A stretch of 64,000 nt of DNA from Miltoncostaea sp963762825. Its GTDB lineage: Bacteria > Actinomycetota > Thermoleophilia > Miltoncostaeales > Miltoncostaeaceae. The stretch lies in contig CAVXLZ010000002.1 in assembly GCA_963762825.1 (NCBI GenBank), positions 682,001 to 746,000 on the forward strand, in the 5' to 3' direction. The notes under the pieces are model-generated. The model made no database searches. It had not been told where the DNA came from and worked only from the letters and a program-made list of their open reading frames with translations. Shown piece after piece: positions 29,284 to 38,816 of the stretch. Within the stretch, counting starts at the first letter, position 1, and each line of letters opens with the position of its first letter. Position numbers and translations under genes: made by a program.

Positions 29284-30381
29284 ATGCCCGCCCCGGCCCT
29301 GCTCGACGCCACGCCGCTCGTGAGCGCCCACGCCACACGCGGCATCGGTGCGGCGGTTCTGGGCATGCTCCAAGGGTTCGCGGCCATGCCGGAAGGGGAA
29401 CGGCCCACCCTCCTTCTTCGGCGCGGCCAGACCGTGCCGGTGGGCTTCGAGGGGCATGAGGTCGCCTGGCCGCGCTGGCCGCTGCACCGGATTCCCGACC
29501 CCTGGCCGCTTGCGATCGGCGAGCGGACGGCGCGACGACTGGCGGGCGGGCGGATCTTCCATGCAGTGCAACCCGCGCTTATACCCCGCGGCCGGACAGT
29601 GGTGACCTGCTTCGACCTGATCCCCTTCGTGTTCCGGAAGGAGTACCTTTCCGGCCCCGGGCGGAGCCCAGAGGCTCTCGCCTACCGCCACTTCCTGCGC
29701 AGGCTGACGGAGGCGCGGCTGGTGGTGGTGCCCTCGGCCGAGACCGCCGGCGACGTGGAGCGGATCGCGCGCGTCGCCGCCGAGCGAATCCGGATCGTCC
29801 CCCTGGCCACGCCGAGCGCACCGGCCGGCGACGGATCGGCGCCGGCCGCCGCCTACGTGCTCTTCGCCGGGGCCATCGAACCCCACAAGAACGCCCCTCT
29901 CGCGGTGGAGGCGATCGCCCGGGCCGCGCCCGGAATCCGTCTGGTGATGGCCGGGCCGTGGTCGGCGCGGCGGATCGAGCGCCTGCGCCGCCACGCCGAG
30001 GTGGTGGGAGCCGCCAACCGGATCGACTGGCTCGGACTGGTGGACACCAGACGCCTCGCGGCGCTCCGCGCGAATGCGCGGGCGGTGCTGGTGCCCTCGC
30101 GAAAGGAGGGCTTCGGCCTTCCCGTGCTGGAGGCCATGGCGGCGGGTGTGGCCGTGCTCGCGTCGGACACGCCCGCCCTGCGAGAGGTGGGTGGCGGGGC
30201 GGCGACCTACCTGCCGCTCGGCGACCCGGATGCCTGGGGGCGCGCGATCTCCGGACTTGCGACCGAGGACGAGGCGACGCGCGCGGTGAGGGCCGAGGCG
30301 GGTCGCCTACGCGCGGCGGAGTTCTCGTGGGAGCGAACCGCACGAGCCCTCGCCGAGGCCTACCAGGAGGCGGCCGGATGA
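29284..30381 (+). CDS. GT4 glycosyltransferase
   Basis: A 365-residue GT-B protein. The acceptor domain has DATPLVSAHATRGIGAAVLG and CFDLIPFVFRKEYL. The donor domain has YVLFAGAIEPHKNAPLAVEA and PSRKEGFGLPVLEAMAAGV with the E-x7-E motif. The stop overlaps the next transferase start (ATGA). First of three consecutive glycosyltransferase genes following the secreted protein. Confidence 0.88.
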   Translation: MPAPALLDATPLVSAHATRGIGAAVLGMLQGFAAMPEGERPTLLLRRGQTVPVGFEGHEVAWPRWPLHRIPDPWPLAIGERTARRLAGGRIFHAVQPALIPRGRTVVTCFDLIPFVFRKEYLSGPGRSPEALAYRHFLRRLTEARLVVVPSAETAGDVERIARVAAERIRIVPLATPSAPAGDGSAPAAAYVLFAGAIEPHKNAPLAVEAIARAAPGIRLVMAGPWSARRIERLRRHAEVVGAANRIDWLGLVDTRRLAALRANARAVLVPSRKEGFGLPVLEAMAAGVAVLASDTPALREVGGGAATYLPLGDPDAWGRAISGLATEDEATRAVRAEAGRLRAAEFSWERTARALAEAYQEAAG

Positions 30382-31453
30382 CCCTGGCGGCGATCGACTG
30401 CCACATGGTCGGCCAGGCCGCCGCCGGCGACGCCGGGAACGGACGGTACGCCGCTTCCCTGTTGGCGGCCATGGCCGCAACGGCCCTCGAGGGCGACGCC
30501 GTGGCCTCCCTGGTGGCCACCCCGGAGGGAGCCCGGCTGCTCTCGGCGTTCGGGCGCACCGATCGGCGTGCCCGCCGCCGACGTGCCGCGCCTGGCCCGG
30601 GCGGCCCCTCGGGCGCTGGCCGACATCGCGGGCCGACGCGGCCGTGTTCACCTACGTCTCGCCGGGCTGGAACCCCTGCCCGGTGCTGCTGGCCGTGCAC
30701 GACGCCACCTTCATGACCAACCCCGAGTGGCTCGGCACCCGCGCGCGAATGGTGCTGCGGGGGTTGGTGCCCCGGTCGGCGCGCCGCGCCCGGCTGGTGC
30801 TGGCTCTCTCGCGCACCGCCGCAGCCGATGTGTCGCAGGCGCTGCGTATCGCACCGGAGAAGGTACGCGTGGTGAGCCCCTATCCCGACGCGCTCTTCAC
30901 GCCCGGTGAGGGTGCCGCGGAACGGGTGCGCGAGCGCTTCGGGCTGGGCCGCTACTGCCTCGCCGTCGGCGACCTCGGGCCCCGCAAGAACCTGGGTGCC
31001 CTGGGCGCGGCGGTGCGCGGCCTGGCCGATCGAGAGCTGGAGTTGGCGCTCGTGGGCAAGCCCGGGCCGCGCGGCGAGGGCATCGCCCGCGAGACCGGCG
31101 GCCGCTGGTTGGGCCACGTGGACGATGCGACCCTCGCCGACCTCTACCGGGCGGCGGCGGTGACGGCCTATCCATCGCTCTACGAGGGCTTCGGGCTGCC
31201 GGTGGTGGAGGCGATGGCCTGCGGATGCCCGGTGGTGGCCAGCGACCGGGGCGCCCTGCCCGAAGTGGCCGGCGACGCGGCGATCCTGGTGGAGCCGAGC
31301 GCCCACGGCATCGCCGACGGCCTTCGCCGGGCGCTCGAGCCCGAGGTCGCGGCGCGACTGCGCGCTGCCGGCCCGGTGCGCGCGGCCCACTACTCTGCCC
31401 GGGAGATGGGCACCGCGGCGTGGGCCGCTGTCAGGGAGGTGGTCGGGTCGTGA
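30378..31453 (+). CDS. GT4 glycosyltransferase, two frameshifts as sequenced
   Basis: ATG 30378 begins MTLAAIDCHMVGQAAAGDAG (GIGRY-type N-terminus) in one frame. At 30564-30567 an extra base moves the coherent sequence to the next frame (VPAADVPRLARAAPRALADIA). At the three-G run 30630-30632 a second extra base moves it again (ADAAVFTYVSPGWNP...), and that frame continues to the stop at 31453. The total length leaves a remainder of 2 on division by 3, as two +1 insertions require, and the corrected protein has 357 residues. The donor domain has CLAVGDLGPRKNLGALGAAV and YPSLYEGFGLPVVEAMACG. The stop overlaps the next start (GTGA). Confidence 0.75.
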
Positions 31454-32568
31454 GGATCGCCATGCTGGGCACCCGGGGCATCCCGGCCGCCTACAGCGGC
31501 TTCGAGACCGCAGTGGAGCATCTCGCCGAGCGCTTCACCGCTCGCGGCCACGAAGTGACGGTCTACTGCCGGCCGCACATGACCGAGCGTCGCGAGACGC
31601 ACGCCGGGGCGCGCCTCGTGCATCTGCCGACGATCCGCAGCAAACATCTCGACACGCTTGCCCACACCCTTCTGAGCACAGCCCACATGGCCGCCCGCGA
31701 ACGTCCCGACGTGGCCCTCTACTTCATCGCCGGCAACGCGCCGGCCGCTCCGCTGGCGCGACTGGCGGGCATCCCGGCAGTGATCCAGATCGACGGTCTG
31801 GATTCAGAGCGTGCCAAGTGGTCGGGTGCCGCCAGGGCGTACCTGCGCATGGCCGAGCGCCTCGCACCGGCGGCGGCGACGATCGCCGTGACCGATTCGG
31901 CCGCCGTCGCCGACTCCTACGAGCGCCGCTACGGCCGGCGCATCCCCTGGATTCCGTACGGCGCGGAGTTGGCCGACCCGGGCGACGCCGGCTGGTGCCG
32001 CCGCCTCGGCGTGGAGCCGGGGCGCTTCGTGCTCTTCGTGGGACGTCTCGTGCCCGAGAACAACGCCCACCTGCTGGTGGAGGCCCACCGGGCCCTCGCC
32101 ACCGACTGGCCCCTGGTCGTGGTGGGCGACGCGCCCTATGCGGAGGACTACATCGCTCGCCTGAAGGCCGGGGCCGGCCCGGACGTTCTCTTTCCGGGAT
32201 ACGTGTTCGGCGACGGCTACGCCGAGCTGGTGCGCAACTGCGGGGTGATGTGCGTGCCGACCGAGGTCGGAGGGACGCACCCGGTGATCGTGGAGGGCAT
32301 GGCGGCCGGGGCCCCGCTGTTGGTGAGCGACCACGAGCCCAACCTCGAGGTGGTGGGCGAGACCGCGGCCGCCTTCCCGCTGTCGGGCGGCGCGCCCGCA
32401 CTGGCTGAGGCGCTCGCCCTTCTGATCGTCGACGAGCACCGGCGGCGGGAGCTGGGCGCCGCCGCCTCTGAGCGCGCATCCGAGCGCTACTCGTGGGACG
32501 CCTGCGCCGACTCCTACCTGCGGCTGTGCGCCATCGCGGCCGGGGTCGCGGAGCCTCAGCCGGGGTAG
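31450..32568 (+). CDS. DUF1972-type GT4 glycosyltransferase (rhamnosyltransferase-like)
   Basis: A 372-residue transferase starting at GTG 31450. The N-terminal RIAMLGTRGIPAAYSGFET is the hallmark of the DUF1972 group (WchF/Cps2T-type beta-1,4-rhamnosyltransferases). The donor domain has FVLFVGRLVPENNAHLLVEA and VPTEVGGTHPVIVEGMAAG, where the usual E-x7-E is modified. It overlaps the convergent RmlC gene by 13 bases. A dTDP-rhamnose donor would fit the neighbouring epimerase but is unproven. Confidence 0.88.
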   Translation: MRIAMLGTRGIPAAYSGFETAVEHLAERFTARGHEVTVYCRPHMTERRETHAGARLVHLPTIRSKHLDTLAHTLLSTAHMAARERPDVALYFIAGNAPAAPLARLAGIPAVIQIDGLDSERAKWSGAARAYLRMAERLAPAAATIAVTDSAAVADSYERRYGRRIPWIPYGAELADPGDAGWCRRLGVEPGRFVLFVGRLVPENNAHLLVEAHRALATDWPLVVVGDAPYAEDYIARLKAGAGPDVLFPGYVFGDGYAELVRNCGVMCVPTEVGGTHPVIVEGMAAGAPLLVSDHEPNLEVVGETAAAFPLSGGAPALAEALALLIVDEHRRRELGAAASERASERYSWDACADSYLRLCAIAAGVAEPQPG

Positions 32569-33113
32569 ATGAAGGGCAGGTCGGCGGCGATCTCGGCCAA
32601 CCGCGGGGCGTCGGTGTCGCGCGCCGAGAGCGACGGCTCAGCGACAGTCCAGTCGATCGCGACGTCGGGGTCGTCCCAGGCGAAGCCGCGTTCGAGCGCG
32701 GGGTCGTAGTAGGCCGAGCACCGGTAGACGACGTCCGCCACCTCGCTCAGCACCACGAAGCCGTGGGCGAAGCCGACGGGCAGGTAGATCTGACGATGAT
32801 CGACGTCGTCGAGGATGACGGCGGTCCACCGCCCGAACGTCGGAGACCCGCGACGGATGTCCACCGCCACGTCCCGTATGGCCCCCCGGGCGCAGCGCAC
32901 GAGCTTGGCCTGACCCGCACCGACCGAGAAGTGCATGCCCCGAAGCACGCCTCGTCCCGAGCGGGAGTGGTTGTCCTGCACCCAGGCCTCGCGGACGCCG
33001 AGGCTCTCCATGATGTCGGCGCGGAAGGTCTCCTGGAAGAAGCCGCGGTCGTCTCCATGAGCGACCGGCTCGAGGACGAGCATCCCGGCCAGAGGGGTGT
33101 GCCGCGCACGCAT
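32556..33113 (-). CDS. rmlC: dTDP-4-dehydrorhamnose 3,5-epimerase family protein (copy 1)
   Basis: A 185-residue cupin-fold RmlC. Catalytic features are visible: His61 in LRGMHF, Lys70 in GQAKLVRCARG and the tyrosine pair in RCSAYYDP. LPVGFAHGF and RGFAWDDPDVAIDW are also typical. The rest of the rhamnose pathway (rmlA, rmlB, rmlD) is not in the window, so the substrate is uncertain: dTDP-4-keto-6-deoxyglucose made elsewhere, or the CDP-linked sugar of this operon. It is the last gene of the minus-strand operon. Confidence 0.88.
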   Translation of the reverse strand: MRARHTPLAGMLVLEPVAHGDDRGFFQETFRADIMESLGVREAWVQDNHSRSGRGVLRGMHFSVGAGQAKLVRCARGAIRDVAVDIRRGSPTFGRWTAVILDDVDHRQIYLPVGFAHGFVVLSEVADVVYRCSAYYDPALERGFAWDDPDVAIDWTVAEPSLSARDTDAPRLAEIAADLPFIYPG

Positions 33114-33122
33114 CGGCGCAGA

Positions 33123-34229
33123 CTAGGAGATCGCGCGTTCGCCGGGCTTGGCGAGCTGCAGCAGGCCCTTGGCGATGCCCATCGAGTACGCGACGTCGAG
33201 GGCGGGCTGCAGGGCGGCCAGCGCGGCGACGTCGCCGGGCCTGAAGCGGAGGTGCTGCACGTAGCGGCGAAAGAGCGATGACTTGAGCGCGGTGGTGCCC
33301 AGTAACACCAAGGCCGCGGGCACGGGCGAGCGCCTGGTCACGGCCGCCGCCCCGATCGCCACCATCGCACCGGTGCCCGCCAGCTGCAGGGCGCGGAGCG
33401 TGGTGCGCTCCGACCGGTTTCGCCCGGCCTCCGGGCCGATCACACCTGCGGTGGTGCCCCGGTTGGCCAGCATCAGGTAGGGCGTTACGCGCCCGAACAG
33501 CTGGGCGTGGCGCACCAGCTTCAGCAGGGAGTCCTGGTCGGAGGAGACCGACAGGTAGTACCGCAGGGAGGGCGCGCGGCAGACGCGGTACCCGCTGGCG
33601 CGGAGCGTGGCCGAGAGCACCTGGTCCTCGCCGGCACGCCTCAGCGTGGTGTCGTAGAAGCCGGCGCGGCGTAGGGCCTCCATCCGGAAGCCGTCGCAAC
33701 GACCCTCGGCGAACCCGACGGGCTCCAGCTCGTCGTCGCCATCGGGGAAGATGTCCATCAGGTTCGCAGCGAGGTAGACCTTTTCGACCTGCGAGAGGCC
33801 CGCGTCGACGTCGGCGATCGACTGGCCCGAGACCACCGCGACGTCGGGGTGGCGGTCGAGCAGATCGATGACCCGAGCCACGTAGTCGCCGATGCCGAAG
33901 CGGCAGTCGGCGTGGCAGGTGAGCACGTACTCGGTGGTGACCATTCCGAGCGCTCGGTTGAACGAGCGCGCCAGGCCGACATTCTCGTCGTTGCGCACCA
34001 CGCGCACCGGAAAGGGCAGGGCGGCGGCGGCCAGTTCGGTCTCGAGGCGCGCGAGCGTGTCGTCGGGCGAGGCGTTGTCGATGAAGATCACCTCGAGCCA
34101 CGTGGCCGGGTCGGCTCCCGGCGGCGGTACCTGGCGCCCGATCCCCTCCACCAGGCCGGCCACCGCATCGGCGGCGCGATACACGGGGAAGATGACTGTG
34201 ATGCGTGGGGGGCCGGTTGCGTCGCTCAT
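33123..34229 (-). CDS. GT2 glycosyltransferase with C-terminal hydrophobic region
   Basis: A 368-residue GT-A fold transferase. Motifs: VIFPVYRAADAVAGLVEG, FIDNASPDDTLARLE, RNDENVGLARSFNRAL and the DxD-like CHADCRFG. It differs from short GT2s by a hydrophobic region after about residue 270 (LAGTGAMVAIGAAAV, VPAALVLLGTTALKS), suggesting membrane association. Its ATG overlaps the RmlC-like gene stop (ATGA). Confidence 0.87.
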   Translation of the reverse strand: MSDATGPPRITVIFPVYRAADAVAGLVEGIGRQVPPPGADPATWLEVIFIDNASPDDTLARLETELAAAALPFPVRVVRNDENVGLARSFNRALGMVTTEYVLTCHADCRFGIGDYVARVIDLLDRHPDVAVVSGQSIADVDAGLSQVEKVYLAANLMDIFPDGDDELEPVGFAEGRCDGFRMEALRRAGFYDTTLRRAGEDQVLSATLRASGYRVCRAPSLRYYLSVSSDQDSLLKLVRHAQLFGRVTPYLMLANRGTTAGVIGPEAGRNRSERTTLRALQLAGTGAMVAIGAAAVTRRSPVPAALVLLGTTALKSSLFRRYVQHLRFRPGDVAALAALQPALDVAYSMGIAKGLLQLAKPGERAIS

Positions 34230-34771
34230 CGGTTCGCCTCGGGTGCGTAGTCGGAGTAGGTGCGGTCGCGCTCGCTCATCACGCGGTGCGCGGCGGGTGG
34301 CCAGTCGATGCCGAAGGCGGGGTCGTCCCAGCGCACCCCGCGCCCGGCCTCGGCCACATACGGGGAGCCCATCTGGTACAGAACCTCCGCGTTCGGCGCG
34401 AGCGTCTGGAAGCCGTGGGCGAAGCCCTCGGGGATGTAGAGGGCGGTGCGGTTGGCCGCGCTCAGCGTGGCACCGAACCAGCGACGGTGCGTCGGCGAGC
34501 CCGCGCGCAGATCGACCACGACGTCGAAGATCTCCCCGGCAGTACAGCGCACCAGCTTGATCTCGCCGTACGGATCAGCCTGGTAGTGCATGCCGCGCAG
34601 AGTGCCGGCCGCCGCGTTGAAGGAGACGTTGCAGGCCGCGAGCGCGGTTGCGAGCCCGTGCGTCGCGAACTCCTCCGGGCTCCACGAACGAGCGAAGAAA
34701 CCGCGCTCGTCCTCGATCGGGTCGAGGTCGATGAGCCAAGCGCCCTCGAGTGGCGTTGGAGTGAAGCGCAC
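34226..34771 (-). CDS. RmlC-like sugar 3,5-epimerase (copy 2)
   Basis: A 181-residue cupin with the RmlC pattern: His62 in LRGMHYQ, Lys72 in GEIKLVRCTAGE and Tyr138 in QMGSPYVAE. It lies next to glucose-1-phosphate cytidylyltransferase, so it may act on a CDP-4-keto-6-deoxy sugar instead of the dTDP sugar. It is the second RmlC homologue within 1.7 kb, so one of the two probably has this non-standard substrate. Confidence 0.85.
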   Translation of the reverse strand: MRFTPTPLEGAWLIDLDPIEDERGFFARSWSPEEFATHGLATALAACNVSFNAAAGTLRGMHYQADPYGEIKLVRCTAGEIFDVVVDLRAGSPTHRRWFGATLSAANRTALYIPEGFAHGFQTLAPNAEVLYQMGSPYVAEAGRGVRWDDPAFGIDWPPAAHRVMSERDRTYSDYAPEANR

Positions 34772-34840
34772 CTCAGCCCGAATCCGTCGTGGATCGCGGA
34801 TGAGAGGGGCGAGAGCGCCTCGAGATCGACGGGCTCAGAC

Positions 34841-35614
34841 TCAGTCCCAGCACTTCCACGGGGCCGATCCCGAACTCCACATCTCCTCGAGCATCCGCAC
34901 GTCGCGCAGCGTGTCCATCGGGTGCCAGAAGCCGTCGTGGCGAAACGCCATCAGCTCACCATCGCGCGCGAGGCCCTCCATCGGCTCGCGCTCCCAGACG
35001 ACGACGCTGTCGCGATCGATGTAGTCGGCGGCCCCGGGCTCGAGGACGAAGAAGCCGCCGTTGATCCACCCGGTGGTGGTCTGGGGCTTCTCGGCGAACT
35101 CGTCGACCCGATTGCCGTCGAAGCGCAGCTCACCGAAACGGGCCGGCGGGCGCACGGCGGTGACCGTGGCCAGCTTGCCGTGTGAGCGGTGGAAGGCCAG
35201 TAGCGCAGTCAGATCGACCGTCGAGACGGCGTCGCCATAGGTGAGCATCATGGTCTGCCCGCGGTTCAACTCGAGCAACCTCGCCACCCTGTCGCCTGTC
35301 TGGGCCTCGAGCCCGGTATCGAGGAGATGCACCTCCCAGTGGTCGCCCGAGCCCGGGCCGACGTTGACCTCGCCCGTGTCGAGCCGGATCGTGAGGTCGC
35401 TGGTGCGGTGCCGGTAGTGAAGGAAGAAGTCCTTGATCACCTCACCTCGGTAGCCGAGAGCGATCGCGAACTCGTCGAAGCCCGCGGTGGCGTAGGTCTT
35501 CATGAGGTGCCAGAGCATGGGCCGCCCCCCGATCTCGACCATCGGCTTGGGACGCACGTCGGTGTGCTCAGAAAGGCGCGTCCCGAGACCTCCGGCCAGG
35601 ATCCCTACGAGCAT
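34841..35614 (-). CDS. rfbF: Glucose-1-phosphate cytidylyltransferase
   Basis: Makes CDP-glucose from CTP and glucose-1-phosphate, the first step of CDP-6-deoxyhexose synthesis. The 257-residue size is exact for RfbF. Motifs: AGGLGTRLSEHTDVRPKPMV (nucleotide binding and catalytic Lys), FAIALGYRGEVIKDFF, MLTYGDAVSTVDL, FGELRFDGNRVDEFAEKP, GGFFVLEP and DGFWHPMDTLRD. It is in the same operon as CDP-glucose 4,6-dehydratase, which consumes its product. Confidence 0.95.
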   Translation of the reverse strand: MLVGILAGGLGTRLSEHTDVRPKPMVEIGGRPMLWHLMKTYATAGFDEFAIALGYRGEVIKDFFLHYRHRTSDLTIRLDTGEVNVGPGSGDHWEVHLLDTGLEAQTGDRVARLLELNRGQTMMLTYGDAVSTVDLTALLAFHRSHGKLATVTAVRPPARFGELRFDGNRVDEFAEKPQTTTGWINGGFFVLEPGAADYIDRDSVVVWEREPMEGLARDGELMAFRHDGFWHPMDTLRDVRMLEEMWSSGSAPWKCWD

Positions 35615-35683
35615 GTTCCGGTACCTCCGGGGCGGTGGATCGACTCGAGCGGCGCCACGCTATCAGGGCGTCCCCGCGCCCCC

Positions 35684-37003
35684 TCATCGCGGGCGGAGCA
35701 CCGCGCGGCCGCGGCGCAGGGCACGCACCAGGCCCGGCCCGATCGCCTCGGCCGTGCCGCGGTAGATCACCTCGTGGACAAGCACCCCGACCACCCCGAC
35801 TGTGGCATCGACCGCGATGATCGCCTCGGGGCTGCCGTGGAAGACGGTCAGTAGCAGCGCCTGGAGGACGGCCACGGCGGCGGTCGCCCAGACGAAGCGG
35901 TCGGCGCCGCGACCGACGTGGTGGTTGATGATCACGATCAGGGCCCCGAGCAGAGTGGACGCGGCAGCAAAGGCGCCGAGGATGCCCGCCGAGCCGGCGA
36001 ACTCGCTCCCGTAGGTGATGCTCAGAAGCGGATCGGCGATCGCCCAGATGAGCAGACTGGCGACGCCGCCCGCCGCGAGCGAGAGCCCGACGGCGAGGCC
36101 GAGGATCATGCCGGTGTCCCGATCGGCCGCCGAGCGCGCCGCGACCCGCGGCAGCAGCACGAACGACACGGCCTGCGGCACCAGGAAGACCGCCTTGGCA
36201 AGGGTCGCCGCGGCGGCGAAGCGGCCCGCCTCGTCTGCCCCGAGCGCGATCTTGGCGACGATCACGTCGAGATTGGTCAGCACACCGAGGCCGGTGAGTC
36301 CCACGGCGACCGGCATCAGGGGCCGCGCGTACGCGCGCCACTGCCCCCCGTCCGGAGGGCGCGCCGGACCCCGAGAGCGGGTGAGCAACCAGCCCGCGCC
36401 GAGTGCGGACAGCAGCGCGACGCCGGTCGCGCCGAGGGCGGCGTAGATCCCGAGGCCGAGCACCGCCAGGATCAGCAGCGCCACCGGCCGGGGCGCGCCC
36501 CAGAGCGCGAAGCCGAGCGCGAAGCCGCCGAATCGCTCCTGCCCCTGCAGCCGGCCGAGCACCAGGAAGAAGAATCCGAGCGGCACCACCAGAGCGACCG
36601 TGAACAGGAGCGGGCCGACCGGTACGTCGGGCTCAACGATCCTGGCGACGCCGATCGCCCCGCAGGCCACCGCCGCGAGCACCGGCGTCACTCGGGCGCA
36701 GGTGCGCCACGCCCGGTCGTAGATGCCCTCGGAGAGCGTAACGTCGCCGCCCGGCGGAGCGGCCACCAGGCGGGCGGTGGCGAACTGAAGCGACTGTGCC
36801 GGAACCGCGATCACCAGCGTCGCCGCGAGCAGTGCCGCGACCAGTCCGTAGTCGCTCGGACCCAGGATCCGGCCGGCGATGAGGAAGAAGGCGTAGTTGC
36901 CGGCGTTCCAGACGATCAGGGCGCCGAGCACGAGCCCGCCGCCCCGCAGTGCGGCCGGACGGCGGGACGGACGGCCGCCGGCCGCCGGCCCGTCGGCGCT
37001 CAC
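35684..37003 (-). CDS. Wzx-type polysaccharide flippase
   Basis: A 439-residue membrane protein with about 12 hydrophobic segments, opening after a short basic tail with RGGGLVLGALIVWNAGNY. The pattern (GRILGPSDYGLVAALLA near the N-terminus and AALGADEAGRFAAAATLAKA in the middle) is that of the MOP/MATE-like oligosaccharide flippases. It would turn lipid-linked repeat units across the membrane. It overlaps the methyltransferase gene by ATGA. Confidence 0.87.
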   Translation of the reverse strand: MSADGPAAGGRPSRRPAALRGGGLVLGALIVWNAGNYAFFLIAGRILGPSDYGLVAALLAATLVIAVPAQSLQFATARLVAAPPGGDVTLSEGIYDRAWRTCARVTPVLAAVACGAIGVARIVEPDVPVGPLLFTVALVVPLGFFFLVLGRLQGQERFGGFALGFALWGAPRPVALLILAVLGLGIYAALGATGVALLSALGAGWLLTRSRGPARPPDGGQWRAYARPLMPVAVGLTGLGVLTNLDVIVAKIALGADEAGRFAAAATLAKAVFLVPQAVSFVLLPRVAARSAADRDTGMILGLAVGLSLAAGGVASLLIWAIADPLLSITYGSEFAGSAGILGAFAAASTLLGALIVIINHHVGRGADRFVWATAAVAVLQALLLTVFHGSPEAIIAVDATVGVVGVLVHEVIYRGTAEAIGPGLVRALRRGRAVLRPR

Positions 37004-37890
37004 CCCGGAGCTCGTCCGCTGAAGACCATCTCGCTGCCCACCGGGTCGGCCTCGCTCTCGAAGACCTCCGGCTCGAGACCGGCTTCCCGGATGTGGTCGG
37101 CGAGGTCGCGGCCGAACTCGGTGAAGGTGAGCATGTCGGCGCCGACCGGGATGTAGCGGTAGATGCCCGCGCCGCGGCCGTGGTAGAGCGGGGGCAGGCG
37201 GTGCACCGGCGCGCCGTCGGGGCCGAGAGCGGCACGCTCCTCAGTGGTGGGCCGGCTGGCGACGATCGGGACGGTGAACAGATGGCGCCCGCCGGGCTTC
37301 AGCACGCGCCGCGACTCGCGCAGGGCGGCGCGGAAGTCGGGGACGTGCTCCAGGGTGTCGGACGAGAGCATCAGGTCGAACGAGGCGTCGGGGTAGGTGA
37401 GACGGCTGACATCCTCGTTGCGGGCCCCGTCGATGACCTCGCCCAGCCGCTCGGGACCGTGGTACTCCGAAAAGGCCAACCCGGGCAGACGGGTGAGCTG
37501 CGCATGCAGGGAGCCCATCGATCCGATCGTGTTGATCTCGGCGATGTCGAGTGCGCGGAAGGCCGGGTCGTGCACCAGCGCGGCGACCGAGTGCAGGCCG
37601 GGGCCGTAAAGCGACAGCAGCACGTCGGAGAAGCGTCGCACCCTCAGGCTCGCGCAGCACCGGCGGCAGAACATGCTCTCGCGGCGCGTGTAGGCCTCGC
37701 CCACGGCAGGCTCGCCCCAGGCGCGGCGAAGGTCGTCGGGAATCACCCAGGAGTTGAAGGCGAAGGTGGTGGCGTGGCCGCACGCGCTGCACCGCCCGGG
37801 CTCGTCGCGGCGGCGATCGGCGCGGGGGCGCAACGTCAGAAGGATCGGCCGCCCGAGACGCGCCTTGGCCGCGTCGAGGAGCCCGCTCAC
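37000..37890 (-). CDS. SAM methyltransferase with N-terminal zinc ribbon
   Basis: A 296-residue protein. Cysteines CSACGH (about residues 34-39) and CRRC (about 75-78) form a likely zinc ribbon. A Methyltransf_11-type core follows, with EYHGPERLGEVIDG, RNEDVSRLTYPDASFDLMLS, SDTLEHVPDFRAAL and RESRRVLKPGGRHLFTVP. It probably methylates a sugar of the CDP pathway or the glycan. ATGA overlaps join it to both neighbours. Confidence 0.83.
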   Translation of the reverse strand: MSGLLDAAKARLGRPILLTLRPRADRRRDEPGRCSACGHATTFAFNSWVIPDDLRRAWGEPAVGEAYTRRESMFCRRCCASLRVRRFSDVLLSLYGPGLHSVAALVHDPAFRALDIAEINTIGSMGSLHAQLTRLPGLAFSEYHGPERLGEVIDGARNEDVSRLTYPDASFDLMLSSDTLEHVPDFRAALRESRRVLKPGGRHLFTVPIVASRPTTEERAALGPDGAPVHRLPPLYHGRGAGIYRYIPVGADMLTFTEFGRDLADHIREAGLEPEVFESEADPVGSEMVFSGRAPG

Positions 37891-38816
37891 CGGGCCACCG
37901 GCTCGCGGAGCGCGCCGACGGTGCGCTCGAGCCCCTCGCGCAGATCGTGGCGGGGCGCCCAGCCGATCTCCTCGCGCAGACGGTGCGCGTCGGCGACCAG
38001 GAATGCCGGCTCACCGGGCGGGGCCGGGATCGCCCCGAGCCGCAGCATCTCGGACCGGCCGGTGATCTCGCCGATCGTGCCGACGATCTCGGCGAGGGTC
38101 ACCGGCTCACCGGAGGCGACGTTCACCGCACCGGTGACGTCGCTCGCCAGCAGCGCCCCGAAACCGCCGGCGACGTCCTCGACGTGAAGCAGGTCGCGCA
38201 CCTGGCGTCCGTGCGAGCAGGCGGCAGGTCGCCCCTCGAGCATCGCGGTTGCCACCGAGGGGACCAGGCGTCCAGGGGGCTCGCCGGGGCCGTGGAGCAG
38301 GAAGACCCGCCCCCAGGCCAGATCGAATCCGGCGGCGGCGGCGTACCCGGCCAGGGCGACGTGGAGGGCGTGCTTGCTCGCCCCGTAGAGGGTCGCCGGC
38401 ACGAGGGGAGTCGTTGACTCGTCGCAGACACGGTCATCCCAGAGGTACTCGGCGCAGGTGCCGGCCACCACCGCGCGGCGCCCGCCGGACTCGGCGAAGG
38501 CACGGACCAGGTGCACCGATGCCGCGAGCCAGTCGAGGTTGGCCGGCGACGACCAGAAGGCACCGTGGGTGGTCTCCCAGGCCAGGTGCAGCAGGTGGGT
38601 GGGCTGCACCTCGCCCACCAGCGCACGCGCCGCGGAGGCATCCAGCAGGTCAGCGCGGTGCCAGTTGACCTTGCCACCCCCGCGGGACGCGCGCGAGACG
38701 GCGTGCACCTCGAAACCGCGGGCGGCGAGGTCGGGTAGGCAGTGGGCTCCGAGAAAGCCGCCGGCGCCGGTGACCAGAACCCGCCCGGCGTCGTCGCTTG
38801 CGGGGGTCGGCGTCAC
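37887..38816 (-). CDS. NAD-dependent nucleotide-sugar epimerase/reductase
   Basis: A 309-residue extended SDR starting at GTG 38816, overlapping the C-methyltransferase stop (GTGA). Rossmann motif VLVTGAGGFLGAHCLPDLA and catalytic YGASKHA are present. In this operon it is the best candidate for the 4-ketoreductase that finishes the CDP-(C-methyl)-6-deoxyhexose, but epimerase activity is equally possible. Confidence 0.85.
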   Translation of the reverse strand: MTPTPASDDAGRVLVTGAGGFLGAHCLPDLAARGFEVHAVSRASRGGGKVNWHRADLLDASAARALVGEVQPTHLLHLAWETTHGAFWSSPANLDWLAASVHLVRAFAESGGRRAVVAGTCAEYLWDDRVCDESTTPLVPATLYGASKHALHVALAGYAAAAGFDLAWGRVFLLHGPGEPPGRLVPSVATAMLEGRPAACSHGRQVRDLLHVEDVAGGFGALLASDVTGAVNVASGEPVTLAEIVGTIGEITGRSEMLRLGAIPAPPGEPAFLVADAHRLREEIGWAPRHDLREGLERTVGALREPVAR

